This document shows positions 6,378 through 13,611 of a stretch of 21,750 nucleotides of DNA, piece after piece. The stretch covers positions 1-21,750 of the forward strand of contig JABHUV010000097.1 of the NCBI GenBank assembly GCA_018658605.1, read 5' to 3'. The stretch comes from Planctomycetaceae bacterium. Lineage in GTDB: Bacteria; Planctomycetota; Planctomycetia; Pirellulales; Pirellulaceae. Each line of letters begins with the position of its first letter. Position 1 is the stretch's first letter. A program made the translations under genes and the position numbers. The notes under the pieces were generated by a model. That model was not told the DNA's origin. It made no database searches and saw nothing but the letters and a program-made list of their open reading frames with translations.

Positions 6378-9275
6378 TTAGCGAGAGTTGGCGCGAATAA
6401 ATGCGAGTAGATCGGCAACCTGTTGGGCAGTCATGTCTCGCACTTGTAGGTCAGGCATCATTGATTTGTCCTGCCGTTCGAAGAAGTCAACGTCCTGTGC
6501 GGGAATAACCACTTCCGTTCCCTGTGCGTTTATAAGCACTAGTCGTTGTGGGGTTTTTTCCTTGAGTACACCGCCAAGAACGCGACCGTCCACAGTTTCG
6601 ATAATGTAATGTGCGTATTTAGCGTCGATTTTCGCAGAGGGATCCAAAATACTTGCCAAGATTTCCTCACGGTTCAATCGCTTACGGATATCCGCGAAAG
6701 ATGGTCCAACTGTCTTCCCGACGCGGTCTTCGCCATCAATTTTATGGCAGTTTTTACATTGGATTCCGTCAGTACTTAAGAATAGTTTACTACCACGACT
6801 CGCATCGCCATCCAATGCCAAGATTGCGGACGGCACGACAGAGTCCCCCAAGCGTTTGGGGATCTGCTGCGGTGCTAGAAATCGCTCATACAGATTAAAT
6901 TCAAACGGAGAAATTTCTGCATTATTAGCCGCCGTAAGTCGGAGACGCTTGAGTGAATCGCTGTGGTTCTCAGTAGCGAGCAAATCTAAAACACGATCTA
7001 TTGCCACGGCAATATCTTGCTCGGATCTATTTGCATGCGACTTGGCATCGACCGTAACAGTCAACTCAGTTTCCTCTGGAACTGGCAGCGTCTCGATCCA
7101 TTCTTGTATGAGTCGAATGCCGCGCTGGTCAGGAATGCGAGATCCCAAGTGTGGCATGTGGCCCAAGCCCATAACCGATAAACGATAAAGGATGACACTG
7201 CCCGCAGCATCGCCTGCTGAAATCAAACGCGCGTCGGGAATTCCAAAACTTCCGCGAGTAGGCCGATGGTTGACTAATTTTCGTTGTTCACCGGAAGATG
7301 AAAAACGGTAGTCTACAGTTGCATTTCCGCCTCCAGAAGGTTGGTGGCAATGGGCGCAGTTGACGTGCAAGTAACTACGTGCAAGTGCTGCGCGGTCCGG
7401 ATTTCCCCAGTCGACCATTGGTTTGACTTGGTCAGAGATCCCCGCGGTTTTATTGGCGTTTTCAACGCCGCCGATCGGTTCGGCATTACGGACCAATCCC
7501 GCGACGACCAACGCCTGTAACTGCGTCGGTTGCATCGAAGCATTTCCAGTAAGGTTTGCGTGTAGTTGATCGCTACGAAACGCCAGTACTGGTGATCGTC
7601 CATTATGACACGTTACGCATTCGGTTCGACTATGTAATCTCCAGTTGAGTGCCCGTTTACCGCCTGGTACGTATTTGTCGGACGTCTCGATTTTTAGATA
7701 ACTGCCTGTGGCAGGAACTAAATCTGCGTCAGATTGATCGGCCCGCCATGCATATGTATAGAATTGCCACTGCCCGTCCTGCATGAACATGACTTGAGTT
7801 TCCACCGGCCGGCGTTGTCTAGATTGCCATTCGTTAATGAATATTGTTTTCGCGAGTACCGTTGCGGCTGGATATTGCATACTGCCGTCTTTGAGGAGCA
7901 TCACCGTTTCATTGTCAGGAAGTGCGATAACATGTTCACTCCAGGCACCATCGGCATACTGTTGCATGGCGATTTTGTAAGCAGTAACTCCGACTGCGGG
8001 GGTCGAGTTTTCGGTAAACAATCCCGTTTCACTAATAAGTCTAGGGAAGTCATTGGTTTGTGTTTTGACAATGTTCTCATCGAGACGATAGAGTCCCCCG
8101 TCGTAATCTAATACGAGCAATTCATTTGCTGAGGTTTCACCGAAACCAATAATCTTGAGGGGAGATTGAGCAATTTTTTCGAGTGAGGTCAGTTCATTAT
8201 CTTTACTGGTAAGCGCCCAGAAAATGCCGGTGACGTAGTCGCCATAGAGATACTTACCCAACAATTGTTGATGGTGGCCACGGTAAACCAAGCCTCCGGT
8301 AATCGAACGGGCTTCGCTATGGTGGTGGAAAGCGACGGGAGCGATGACGGGACCTGGACCAGTTTCTATGTCACTACGAACAGCCTGCGGACCTTCGGTA
8401 ACACTCCAGCCATAATTTCCTCCCTTGACGACTCGGAATACCATTTCCCAAAGCTCCCAACCGACGTCACCCACCCATAACTCACCCGTGTCGTGATCGA
8501 AGCTCATCCGCCAAGGATTACGGAAACCAAATGCAAAGATTTCACCTCGTGCACCGTCCATGTTGACAAACGGATTGTCCTGCGGAATTGTATATGCTAA
8601 AGAATCACCACTGGTGTTTTTGGAATCTTTGGAAACGTCAATTCTCAAGATGCAAGAAAGGAGATCGTCTACGCCCTGACCAGTGTTGTTACCATCTGGC
8701 GGTGACGGAGGTGCGCCATCACCGGTGGAAATATACAAGTAGCCGTCGGGACCGAATTTTAGACAGCAACCGTTGTGACCGCCGGATTTCCAGCGGAATA
8801 GTTCTCGTTCACTGGTCGGGTCAACGGTTGGTGGATCCTGACCTGTCATTGTGAATCGTGAAATGACGCTGCCGTTGGGATCATTGTTCGCGTCGATAAT
8901 CATCATATAGACGTGATGGTTGTCAGCGAAGTTGGGGTCAAATGTAAATGCGTAAGTGGCTTTTGCGTTTCGTGTTTCGGCTAGGTCTATTGCTAGATCC
9001 GCTGTCGCGTCCTTACCAATGTTCTCGGGGAAACTATAAAGCTTGCCAGTTCGTTCGAGGACATAAAGCCGTTTGTCCTGGGGACCGCGGGTAATCAAGA
9101 CGGGTTGATTGAATGTCAATTCTGAGTAAACCCGTGTTAATTTGAAAGGCAGCGGCGGATCAGGATTACCAGATATGGAACCTTCCCATGATTCTCGGGC
9201 GTCCGCGTCGTGAGCGGTTGCCATAAAAAGGGCTGACGTAATGATAATGGCGAATAAAAGTATTCTTCTGACCAT
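6378..9275 (-). CDS. Secreted glucose/sorbosone dehydrogenase-type protein fused to three c-type haem motifs
   Basis: A 965-residue exported redox protein. Residues 1-26 form a signal peptide (RR, hydrophobic core, ADA). Residues about 40-400 are a glucose/sorbosone dehydrogenase beta-propeller (PQQ family); the SGGHNG and GFRNPW motifs hold His167 and Arg252, which match the active-site His and Arg of soluble PQQ glucose dehydrogenase. Residues about 405-735 resemble the di-haem HNE_0200/SO2930 family (ISETGLF, YPAATVLAKT), with haem motifs CVTCH at 553-557 and CAHCH at 640-644. Residues about 825-963 form a Pirellula/Verrucomicrobium-type haem domain with CKNCH at 840-844 and a late Met pair (939-940) as possible ligand. 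The likely job is oxidising a sugar or alcohol in the periplasm and passing electrons through the haems to the respiratory chain. The substrate cannot be told. No Shine-Dalgarno site is seen; the ATG fits the signal peptide. Confidence 0.92.
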   Translation of the reverse strand: MVRRILLFAIIITSALFMATAHDADARESWEGSISGNPDPPLPFKLTRVYSELTFNQPVLITRGPQDKRLYVLERTGKLYSFPENIGKDATADLAIDLAETRNAKATYAFTFDPNFADNHHVYMMIIDANNDPNGSVISRFTMTGQDPPTVDPTSERELFRWKSGGHNGCCLKFGPDGYLYISTGDGAPPSPPDGNNTGQGVDDLLSCILRIDVSKDSKNTSGDSLAYTIPQDNPFVNMDGARGEIFAFGFRNPWRMSFDHDTGELWVGDVGWELWEMVFRVVKGGNYGWSVTEGPQAVRSDIETGPGPVIAPVAFHHHSEARSITGGLVYRGHHQQLLGKYLYGDYVTGIFWALTSKDNELTSLEKIAQSPLKIIGFGETSANELLVLDYDGGLYRLDENIVKTQTNDFPRLISETGLFTENSTPAVGVTAYKIAMQQYADGAWSEHVIALPDNETVMLLKDGSMQYPAATVLAKTIFINEWQSRQRRPVETQVMFMQDGQWQFYTYAWRADQSDADLVPATGSYLKIETSDKYVPGGKRALNWRLHSRTECVTCHNGRSPVLAFRSDQLHANLTGNASMQPTQLQALVVAGLVRNAEPIGGVENANKTAGISDQVKPMVDWGNPDRAALARSYLHVNCAHCHQPSGGGNATVDYRFSSSGEQRKLVNHRPTRGSFGIPDARLISAGDAAGSVILYRLSVMGLGHMPHLGSRIPDQRGIRLIQEWIETLPVPEETELTVTVDAKSHANRSEQDIAVAIDRVLDLLATENHSDSLKRLRLTAANNAEISPFEFNLYERFLAPQQIPKRLGDSVVPSAILALDGDASRGSKLFLSTDGIQCKNCHKIDGEDRVGKTVGPSFADIRKRLNREEILASILDPSAKIDAKYAHYIIETVDGRVLGGVLKEKTPQRLVLINAQGTEVVIPAQDVDFFERQDKSMMPDLQVRDMTAQQVADLLAFIRANSR

Positions 9276-9327
9276 GGTGTATTCCGGCTACAAGTTATTG
9301 TTGCAAGTTTGGATTTAATAGCCGTTT

Positions 9328-9333
9328 ATTATA
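9328..9333 (-). promoter_or_regulatory. Candidate -10 element for the dehydrogenase gene
   Basis: Minus-strand TATAAT, a perfect match to the -10 consensus, lies about 53 bp upstream of the ATG at 9275 in the 128-bp gap after the acidic protein gene. Upstream, TTCAAT is only a poor -35 at 19 bp spacing. The element suggests that the dehydrogenase gene has its own promoter. Confidence 0.35.
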
Positions 9334-9403
9334 CTGTGTTTCAGACTGGAGTATTGAACACCAAAGAAATTTATAGGGCCGTAGCTAAACCTTGGTTTTG
9401 GCG

Positions 9404-10483
9404 TCATAACTCGGCTTGAGAGAAAACGCCACAACAGAGGCACATCAGCACTATGATACCCACGCAAACACCCACGATAATGTTGATAATCTTCTTGGTT
9501 TGATCCTGCGTCTGGTCCTTTTGCACTTCGCTGGATACCCGAGTGGGGCGTACTGGCCTGTGGTTCGAAAATCGTTTGGTTGGAGGTGCCGTCGAGGCTG
9601 TTCCGCGGGTTGGTACGTCTTTTAGAATAGGCACGTCGCCTAGTACCGGAATGGCCGTTTGTATCGAAATATCTTCGTCAGAATCACTTGGCTGGGCGTC
9701 AGCGTAGTCTTCGGCAAGTTGTTCAAGCGGAGTTGGAGCTTCCATTTGGTCAATGAAATCCTCAATCGCTTGGTTTTCTGATGTTGCTTGCATCGAGTCG
9801 TCGGGGGGCATCCCTTCGGCTTCAAAGTCAATGTCTTCTTCTTGAACCGGATTTGTCTCTGTAGATTTGACCGGTTCTGGTTCTGCGCTATCTGCTGCCG
9901 CTTCTGTAACGATGACCGGCTCCTCCGCAAGCTCAACCGGTTTTGGTTCTAGGTGATCCGCGTCCCCGTCTGCACCAACGAAAGGCTCTTCCGCTGGCGG
10001 TTGCACGTCATCCTGTTGTGGCAAATCATCTGATTGTGTGTCACGTTCTACTTCGTTTTCAATATTCGAGGTTAGCGCGTCGGTTTCGTCCGCAACCGAA
10101 TCGACTTTTGTTTCAGTGGAGATTGAACTACGACCAAGCAGCCCAAATTGTTTATAGGCAAGATCCCAGTCACTAATTTTTGTCTCGAGAACGATTGTTT
10201 CACCTTCGTTCCATGATTCAACCTCGCTGTTCATAGCGGTCGGCAAAAGAATTTTGACGCTATGTTCGGTGTCACTGACGTCGCCCGTGATGTAGTAGGC
10301 ATCGCGGTAGCCGTCTTCGCGAACATAACTATAATTCTTGCCGATTTTATCAATAATCACACTGACACTATATGTAATGCCTTGATCGAGTTCGTCGATG
10401 GCCTGACGCTTGTCATACGACGAGTCGATAGCATCTAGTGTATTAAGTTGGTCAATAATCGGTATAGGTTGGTTGCTTGACAT
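9404..10483 (-). CDS. Tail-anchored protein with acidic low-complexity stalk (hypothetical)
   Basis: I do not recognise this 359-residue protein. Residues about 35-118 look like a small all-beta domain: alternating hydrophobic strands around YYITGDVSD, WNEGETIVLETKISDWD and FGLLGR suggest an OB-like fold, which is inference. Residues about 121-275 are acidic and rich in Asp, Glu, Pro and Thr, and include a duplicated 22-residue unit (165-186 and 187-208). A basic, Pro-rich stretch (300-330, with KRFSNHRPVRPTR) leads to one membrane segment at about 332-352 (IINIIVGVCVGIIVLMCLCC), followed by only seven residues. With no signal peptide, it should be tail-anchored with the N-terminal domain in the cytoplasm. 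It is divergent from the oxidoreductase gene at 10671 and upstream of the dehydrogenase gene on the same strand. Function unknown. Confidence 0.8.
   Translation of the reverse strand: MSSNQPIPIIDQLNTLDAIDSSYDKRQAIDELDQGITYSVSVIIDKIGKNYSYVREDGYRDAYYITGDVSDTEHSVKILLPTAMNSEVESWNEGETIVLETKISDWDLAYKQFGLLGRSSISTETKVDSVADETDALTSNIENEVERDTQSDDLPQQDDVQPPAEEPFVGADGDADHLEPKPVELAEEPVIVTEAAADSAEPEPVKSTETNPVQEEDIDFEAEGMPPDDSMQATSENQAIEDFIDQMEAPTPLEQLAEDYADAQPSDSDEDISIQTAIPVLGDVPILKDVPTRGTASTAPPTKRFSNHRPVRPTRVSSEVQKDQTQDQTKKIINIIVGVCVGIIVLMCLCCGVFSQAEL
9860..9991 (-). repeat. Two tandem 66-bp units in the acidic stalk coding region
   Basis: Codons 165-186 and 187-208 of the tail-anchored protein encode two 22-residue units of the form EEPx(9)D-x-x-EPxPV, identical at about 10 of 22 positions. 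At DNA level, ACCGG followed by TTxTGGTTCT recurs on the plus strand at 9870 and 9936, exactly 66 bp apart. This indicates a recent in-frame duplication. Confidence 0.6.
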
Positions 10484-10496
10484 CTTTTTACTTTAA

Positions 10497-10587
10497 CCTC
10501 GACTGACAACGGAATGAAGAGTTGTTATTCGCAGTTTTCGAGTATTAACTTGTGTCTTATCACCTACGATTCGCTTTTGAGTCGAGG
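10497..10587. repeat. Inverted repeat pair in the divergent intergenic region
   Basis: CCTCGACT at 10497-10504 and AGTCGAGG at 10580-10587 are exact reverse complements. They are accompanied by TTAACC (10493-10498) and GGTTAA (10593-10598) on their outer sides. One copy is next to the start of the tail-anchored gene (10483) and the other is about 85 bp before the oxidoreductase gene (10671), so a shared regulator of the divergent pair is possible. The rest of the 187-bp gap shows no clear promoter. Confidence 0.35.
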
Positions 10588-10670
10588 ATATTGGTTAAAA
10601 TACGACTGGTTGCACAATATTTAATTGAATCGATCACACGAAACAGCCAGCTTGAAAGTGAAATGCGAAA

Positions 10671-11666
10671 ATGAAGAAAGTTCGATTTGGTGTATTAGGA
10701 ACCGCAAAGATCGCCACAAAAGTTGGACAAGCAATTGAGGACGCCGCATCCGCCGAACTGATGGCTATTGGAAGTCGTAACCTAGAGGCCGCGAAAAACT
10801 GGGGAATCCGGCATGGTGCACCGCAAGCTTTTGGCAGTTACCAAGAAGTGTTGCTTAGCGAAAATGTTGATGCCGTCTACATTCCCCTGCCTCCGTCACT
10901 GCACTGTGAGTGGACGGTAAAGGCGGCGGAAGCAGGAAAGCACGTTTTGTGCGAAAAACCAACCGCACTCAACTCCACCGAAGCCGCTACAATGTTTGCA
11001 GCTTGCAAAGCCAACGGTGTACAGTTTATGGACGGTACGATGTGGTCGCACCACCCACGGACCAACGAAATGAAAGCTATTTTAAAAAGTGGAGAATTGG
11101 GTCGACTGCGCCGTATTACCTCGGCGTTTACCGTCAATATTGCGGACACTCCAGGGCAAATACGGTTCAATTCAGATCTTGGCGGAGGAGCGATTTATGA
11201 TCTCGGTTGGTATTGTATTCGCGCTGCGTTGTGGGCTTTCGACGACGTGCCCCTGCGAGTTTACGCAACTGGCGAGTATCACCGTGGAGTCGACATCAAT
11301 GCGGCGGTTATGATGTGGTTCAGTAACCAACGAACGGCAGCATTTGACTGCGGCTTTGATATGGGACTAAGGAAATGGTTTGAAGTGGCCGGCGAGAAAG
11401 GTAATTTGGTCTGTGACGATTTCCTGGCTCCGAACAACATTGACGCACCCCGTTATTGGACCCATTGCGAAAGTGGTAACAGCGAGACGCACTTAAGTGA
11501 AGGCGTCGTCCAACAGACCGAGATGGTCCAACGGTTTTGTGAAATCGTATGCGAAGGTACAGTGGAAGAACGGTGGTTCCGTGAGTCACTCGATACGCAA
11601 CGTGTCGTAGATGCCCTGTTAAAGTCATTGGAACAAAATAGAGAGGTTGAGGTCGAAGATGCCTGA
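10671..11666 (+). CDS. Gfo/Idh/MocA family oxidoreductase
   Basis: A 331-residue NAD(P)-dependent dehydrogenase. The N-terminal Rossmann domain has the nucleotide-binding motif GVLGTA (7-12), then VYIPLPPSLH (69-78) and the CEKP motif (94-97) with Lys96 as the conserved catalytic lysine. The C-terminal domain begins near residue 125 and has GGGAIYDLGWY (171-181). The usual active-site His of this motif is replaced by Tyr181, as in the glucose-fructose oxidoreductase, dihydrodiol dehydrogenase and xylose dehydrogenase branch. This suggests a sugar or polyol substrate, but the exact one cannot be told. There is no signal peptide, so it is cytoplasmic. Its last bases overlap the next gene, a 2-hydroxyacid dehydrogenase, so the two are probably one operon. 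No Shine-Dalgarno site is seen before the ATG. Confidence 0.93.
   Translation: MKKVRFGVLGTAKIATKVGQAIEDAASAELMAIGSRNLEAAKNWGIRHGAPQAFGSYQEVLLSENVDAVYIPLPPSLHCEWTVKAAEAGKHVLCEKPTALNSTEAATMFAACKANGVQFMDGTMWSHHPRTNEMKAILKSGELGRLRRITSAFTVNIADTPGQIRFNSDLGGGAIYDLGWYCIRAALWAFDDVPLRVYATGEYHRGVDINAAVMMWFSNQRTAAFDCGFDMGLRKWFEVAGEKGNLVCDDFLAPNNIDAPRYWTHCESGNSETHLSEGVVQQTEMVQRFCEIVCEGTVEERWFRESLDTQRVVDALLKSLEQNREVEVEDA
11649..11652 (+). promoter_or_regulatory. Shine-Dalgarno site that fixes the start of the 2-hydroxyacid dehydrogenase
   Basis: GAGG is 6 nt before the ATG at 11659, within the 3' end of the upstream gene. It supports that ATG over the in-frame TTG at 11647, which would lengthen the protein by four residues. 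Confidence 0.6.
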
Positions 11667-12594
11667 GATACTAGTAACGGAACTTATCAAAGGCCCTGCA
11701 ATGGAGCGGTTAGGCGATGAATTTCAAGTTGCATGTTACCCAGATATATGGCGTGACCCAGTAGGACTTAAGGAGTTAATGCAAGATGTGCGGGCAGTGA
11801 TCGTGCGCAATCAAACCGAGTTGACAAGAGAGCTAATCGAGTCGGCTAAGCGGCTCGAGGTAATAGGCCGCGCGGGCACTGGCTTGGATAATATTGATAC
11901 TGTCGCGGCTGAGCAGTTGGGTGTTACCGTATGCAATACGCCAGCTGAAAATTCGTTGGCAGTGGCAGAACTCGTAATGGGTTTGATGCTGACGATGGCG
12001 CGTGAATTGCCAGCAGCTATTTCAGCGACCCGAGCAGGTGGATGGGGTCGACAAAAATTTACCGGCGTCGAACTTCATGGAAAAACACTTGGTTTAGTAG
12101 GATTCGGACGGATTGGCCAATTGGTTGCCCGACGTGCCGTGGCGTTTGGAATGAAAATCGTTGTCCATGACGACTACTTGCCACAGAATGCTAGCGTGTT
12201 GCAAGAACTAGACGTTTCCCAACTTGGATTTCACGAACTATTGCAAGTTGCCGATGTCGTTTCTTGCCATGTACCGCTGACCGTTGAAACGCGAGGCATG
12301 TTTAACGCTGCAGCATTTGCGAAAATGCGGCAAGGTAGTTGGTTTATCAACGCGGCCCGTGGCGAGATTGTTGGCGAGGAAGCCTTACTCGCGAGTTTGG
12401 TCGCAGAGCATGTCGGCGCTGCGGCATTGGATGTTCGTGAGGTTGAACCCCCGGTAGATGTCCAAAGTACGGGATTGGCCTCTTTGGAAAACGTATATCT
12501 AACCCCGCACATTGGAGCATTTACTGTTGAGTCGCAAACACGCGTTTTGGAGCGAGTGTGCAAAGATGTGGGGGATGTTTTAACCCGTTATTGA
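11659..12594 (+). CDS. D-isomer-specific 2-hydroxyacid dehydrogenase
   Basis: A 311-residue cytoplasmic NAD-dependent dehydrogenase of the phosphoglycerate/hydroxypyruvate reductase type. Numbered from ATG 11659, it has GRAGTGLDNID (70-80), the NAD-binding loop GFGRIG (148-153) and the three catalytic residues Arg234 (NAARGEI), Glu263 (REVEPP) and His284 (TPHIGAF). It ends soon after the second catalytic-domain helix, with no ACT regulatory domain, so it is shorter than classical SerA and serine feedback is unlikely. Candidate substrates are glyoxylate, hydroxypyruvate or a sugar-derived 2-keto acid. It overlaps the Gfo/Idh/MocA gene by 8 bp, which points to a shared pathway of sugar or sugar-acid oxidation; that is inference. 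Confidence 0.93.
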   Translation: MPEILVTELIKGPAMERLGDEFQVACYPDIWRDPVGLKELMQDVRAVIVRNQTELTRELIESAKRLEVIGRAGTGLDNIDTVAAEQLGVTVCNTPAENSLAVAELVMGLMLTMARELPAAISATRAGGWGRQKFTGVELHGKTLGLVGFGRIGQLVARRAVAFGMKIVVHDDYLPQNASVLQELDVSQLGFHELLQVADVVSCHVPLTVETRGMFNAAAFAKMRQGSWFINAARGEIVGEEALLASLVAEHVGAAALDVREVEPPVDVQSTGLASLENVYLTPHIGAFTVESQTRVLERVCKDVGDVLTRY

Positions 12595-12626
12595 TGGTCA
12601 TTCCAGATTGCTTGTAAACATTACGT

Positions 12627-12632
12627 TATAAT
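12627..12632 (+). promoter_or_regulatory. Candidate -10 element for the NGN propeller gene
   Basis: TATAAT matches the -10 consensus perfectly and lies about 40 bp before the ATG at 12673, in an AT-rich 78-bp gap. No good -35 is found at 16-18 bp spacing, so confidence is limited. Confidence 0.35.
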
Positions 12633-12663
12633 AATTAAGTAAAATCACTGCTTTTATTTTCTT

Positions 12664-12667
12664 GGAG
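12664..12667 (+). promoter_or_regulatory. Shine-Dalgarno site for the NGN propeller gene
   Basis: GGAG lies 5 nt before the ATG at 12673, a plausible ribosome binding site that supports this start. Confidence 0.55.
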
Positions 12668-12672
12668 TTGAG

Positions 12673-13611
12673 ATGAAATGTTCTACGTTGATGTTATTGT
12701 TTTGTCTTAGTTGCTGCACCAGCGTGCAAGCTCAGCATGAGGTTCTGTTGCATGGGAAAAATGGCCTAACGATCGTTAATAAAGCGGGTGAAACAACTTG
12801 GCAAATGCCCTTTGGTGGAATCCACGATATTCATGTGCTTGAGAACGGCAATGTTATGGTGCAACGGAACATGCACGAAATTGTGGAGATCGACCGACAG
12901 AGCAAAAAAGTTGTTTGGTTGTATAATTCACGCACTGAAAACGGTAATCAAGGCAAGGCTCTCGAGGTACATGCGTTTCAGCCTCTTGGAAATGGCAATG
13001 TGATGATCGCTGAATCTGGTGTGGGGAGGATTATCGAAGTCAACCGAGATGGGAGGATATTAAAAGAAACAAAGCTAGTCGTTGACGCTTCTCATCCCCA
13101 TCGGGATACACGCTTGGTTCGGAAAATTAAGAACGGAAACTATCTTGTCGCGCATGAAGGTGACGGGAAAATACGAGAGTATGATTTTAAGTCGGGTAAA
13201 GTCATTTGGACATACGATGTACCGTTGACACAAGAACGCGCCGGTGGTCATGGGCCCAACGCATACGGAAACCAAGCGTTTTCTGCGGTGCGACTTGAAA
13301 ATGGAAATACACTCATTGGATGCGGCAACGGGCATGCGGTATTAGAGGTAACGCCGCAGAACAAAATTGTGTGGAAGTTGACACAAAAGGAGTTGTCGGG
13401 AATCGTCTTTGCTTGGGTTACCACGCTAGAAGTGTTGCCCAACGGCAATTTCGTCATTGGCAATTGCCACGCTGGTCCTGGACAACCGCTGTTGGTTGAA
13501 ATCAATCCAAAGACGAAAGCTGTTGTTTGGACCTTTGATCGCTATGACGATTTCGGAAATAACGTATCCAATTCATTACTGTTAGACGTAGCCGGAAAAT
13601 CGATTCGTTAG
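12673..13611 (+). CDS. Exported beta-propeller protein with NGN repeats (arylsulfotransferase/PQQ-like)
   Basis: A 312-residue exported protein. Residues 1-20 are a signal peptide ending VQA before Gln21. Five blades carry an L-x-NGN motif with NGN at residues 58-60, 107-109, 154-156, 210-212 and 257-259, each followed by a strand such as IVEID or IIEVN and a turn ending in VVW or similar; a short N-terminal strand probably completes a sixth blade. The pattern is that of PQQ-like and arylsulfate-sulfotransferase-like propellers. I do not see the full active site of bacterial arylsulfate sulfotransferase, so an enzyme is not claimed. Conserved-looking His residues (HPHRD 141-145 and GGHGPN 191-196) could bind a ligand. 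It follows the oxidoreductase pair by 78 bp, with its own -10-like element and ribosome binding site. Its stop overlaps that of the convergent lipoprotein gene. Confidence 0.85.
   Translation: MKCSTLMLLFCLSCCTSVQAQHEVLLHGKNGLTIVNKAGETTWQMPFGGIHDIHVLENGNVMVQRNMHEIVEIDRQSKKVVWLYNSRTENGNQGKALEVHAFQPLGNGNVMIAESGVGRIIEVNRDGRILKETKLVVDASHPHRDTRLVRKIKNGNYLVAHEGDGKIREYDFKSGKVIWTYDVPLTQERAGGHGPNAYGNQAFSAVRLENGNTLIGCGNGHAVLEVTPQNKIVWKLTQKELSGIVFAWVTTLEVLPNGNFVIGNCHAGPGQPLLVEINPKTKAVVWTFDRYDDFGNNVSNSLLLDVAGKSIR

Noticed and set aside
7734..8111. A 125-codon plus-strand open frame within the dehydrogenase gene
   Set aside because: It is antisense to conserved propeller and di-haem sequence and has no recognisable protein features.
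9387..9398. AAACC-TT-GGTTT after the stop of the tail-anchored gene as a terminator
   Set aside because: The loop is only two bases and no T-tract follows, so a stable terminator hairpin is unlikely.
10592..10600. TGGTTAAAA shared by the 10484-10670 gap and the protease leader (minus strand 6238-6230)
   Set aside because: A shared 9-mer is not surprising in a window of this size; no further similarity surrounds it.
11647..11658. TTG start for the 2-hydroxyacid dehydrogenase
   Set aside because: The ATG at 11659 has a GAGG at proper distance, and homologous proteins begin close to the first beta strand (EILVTE).
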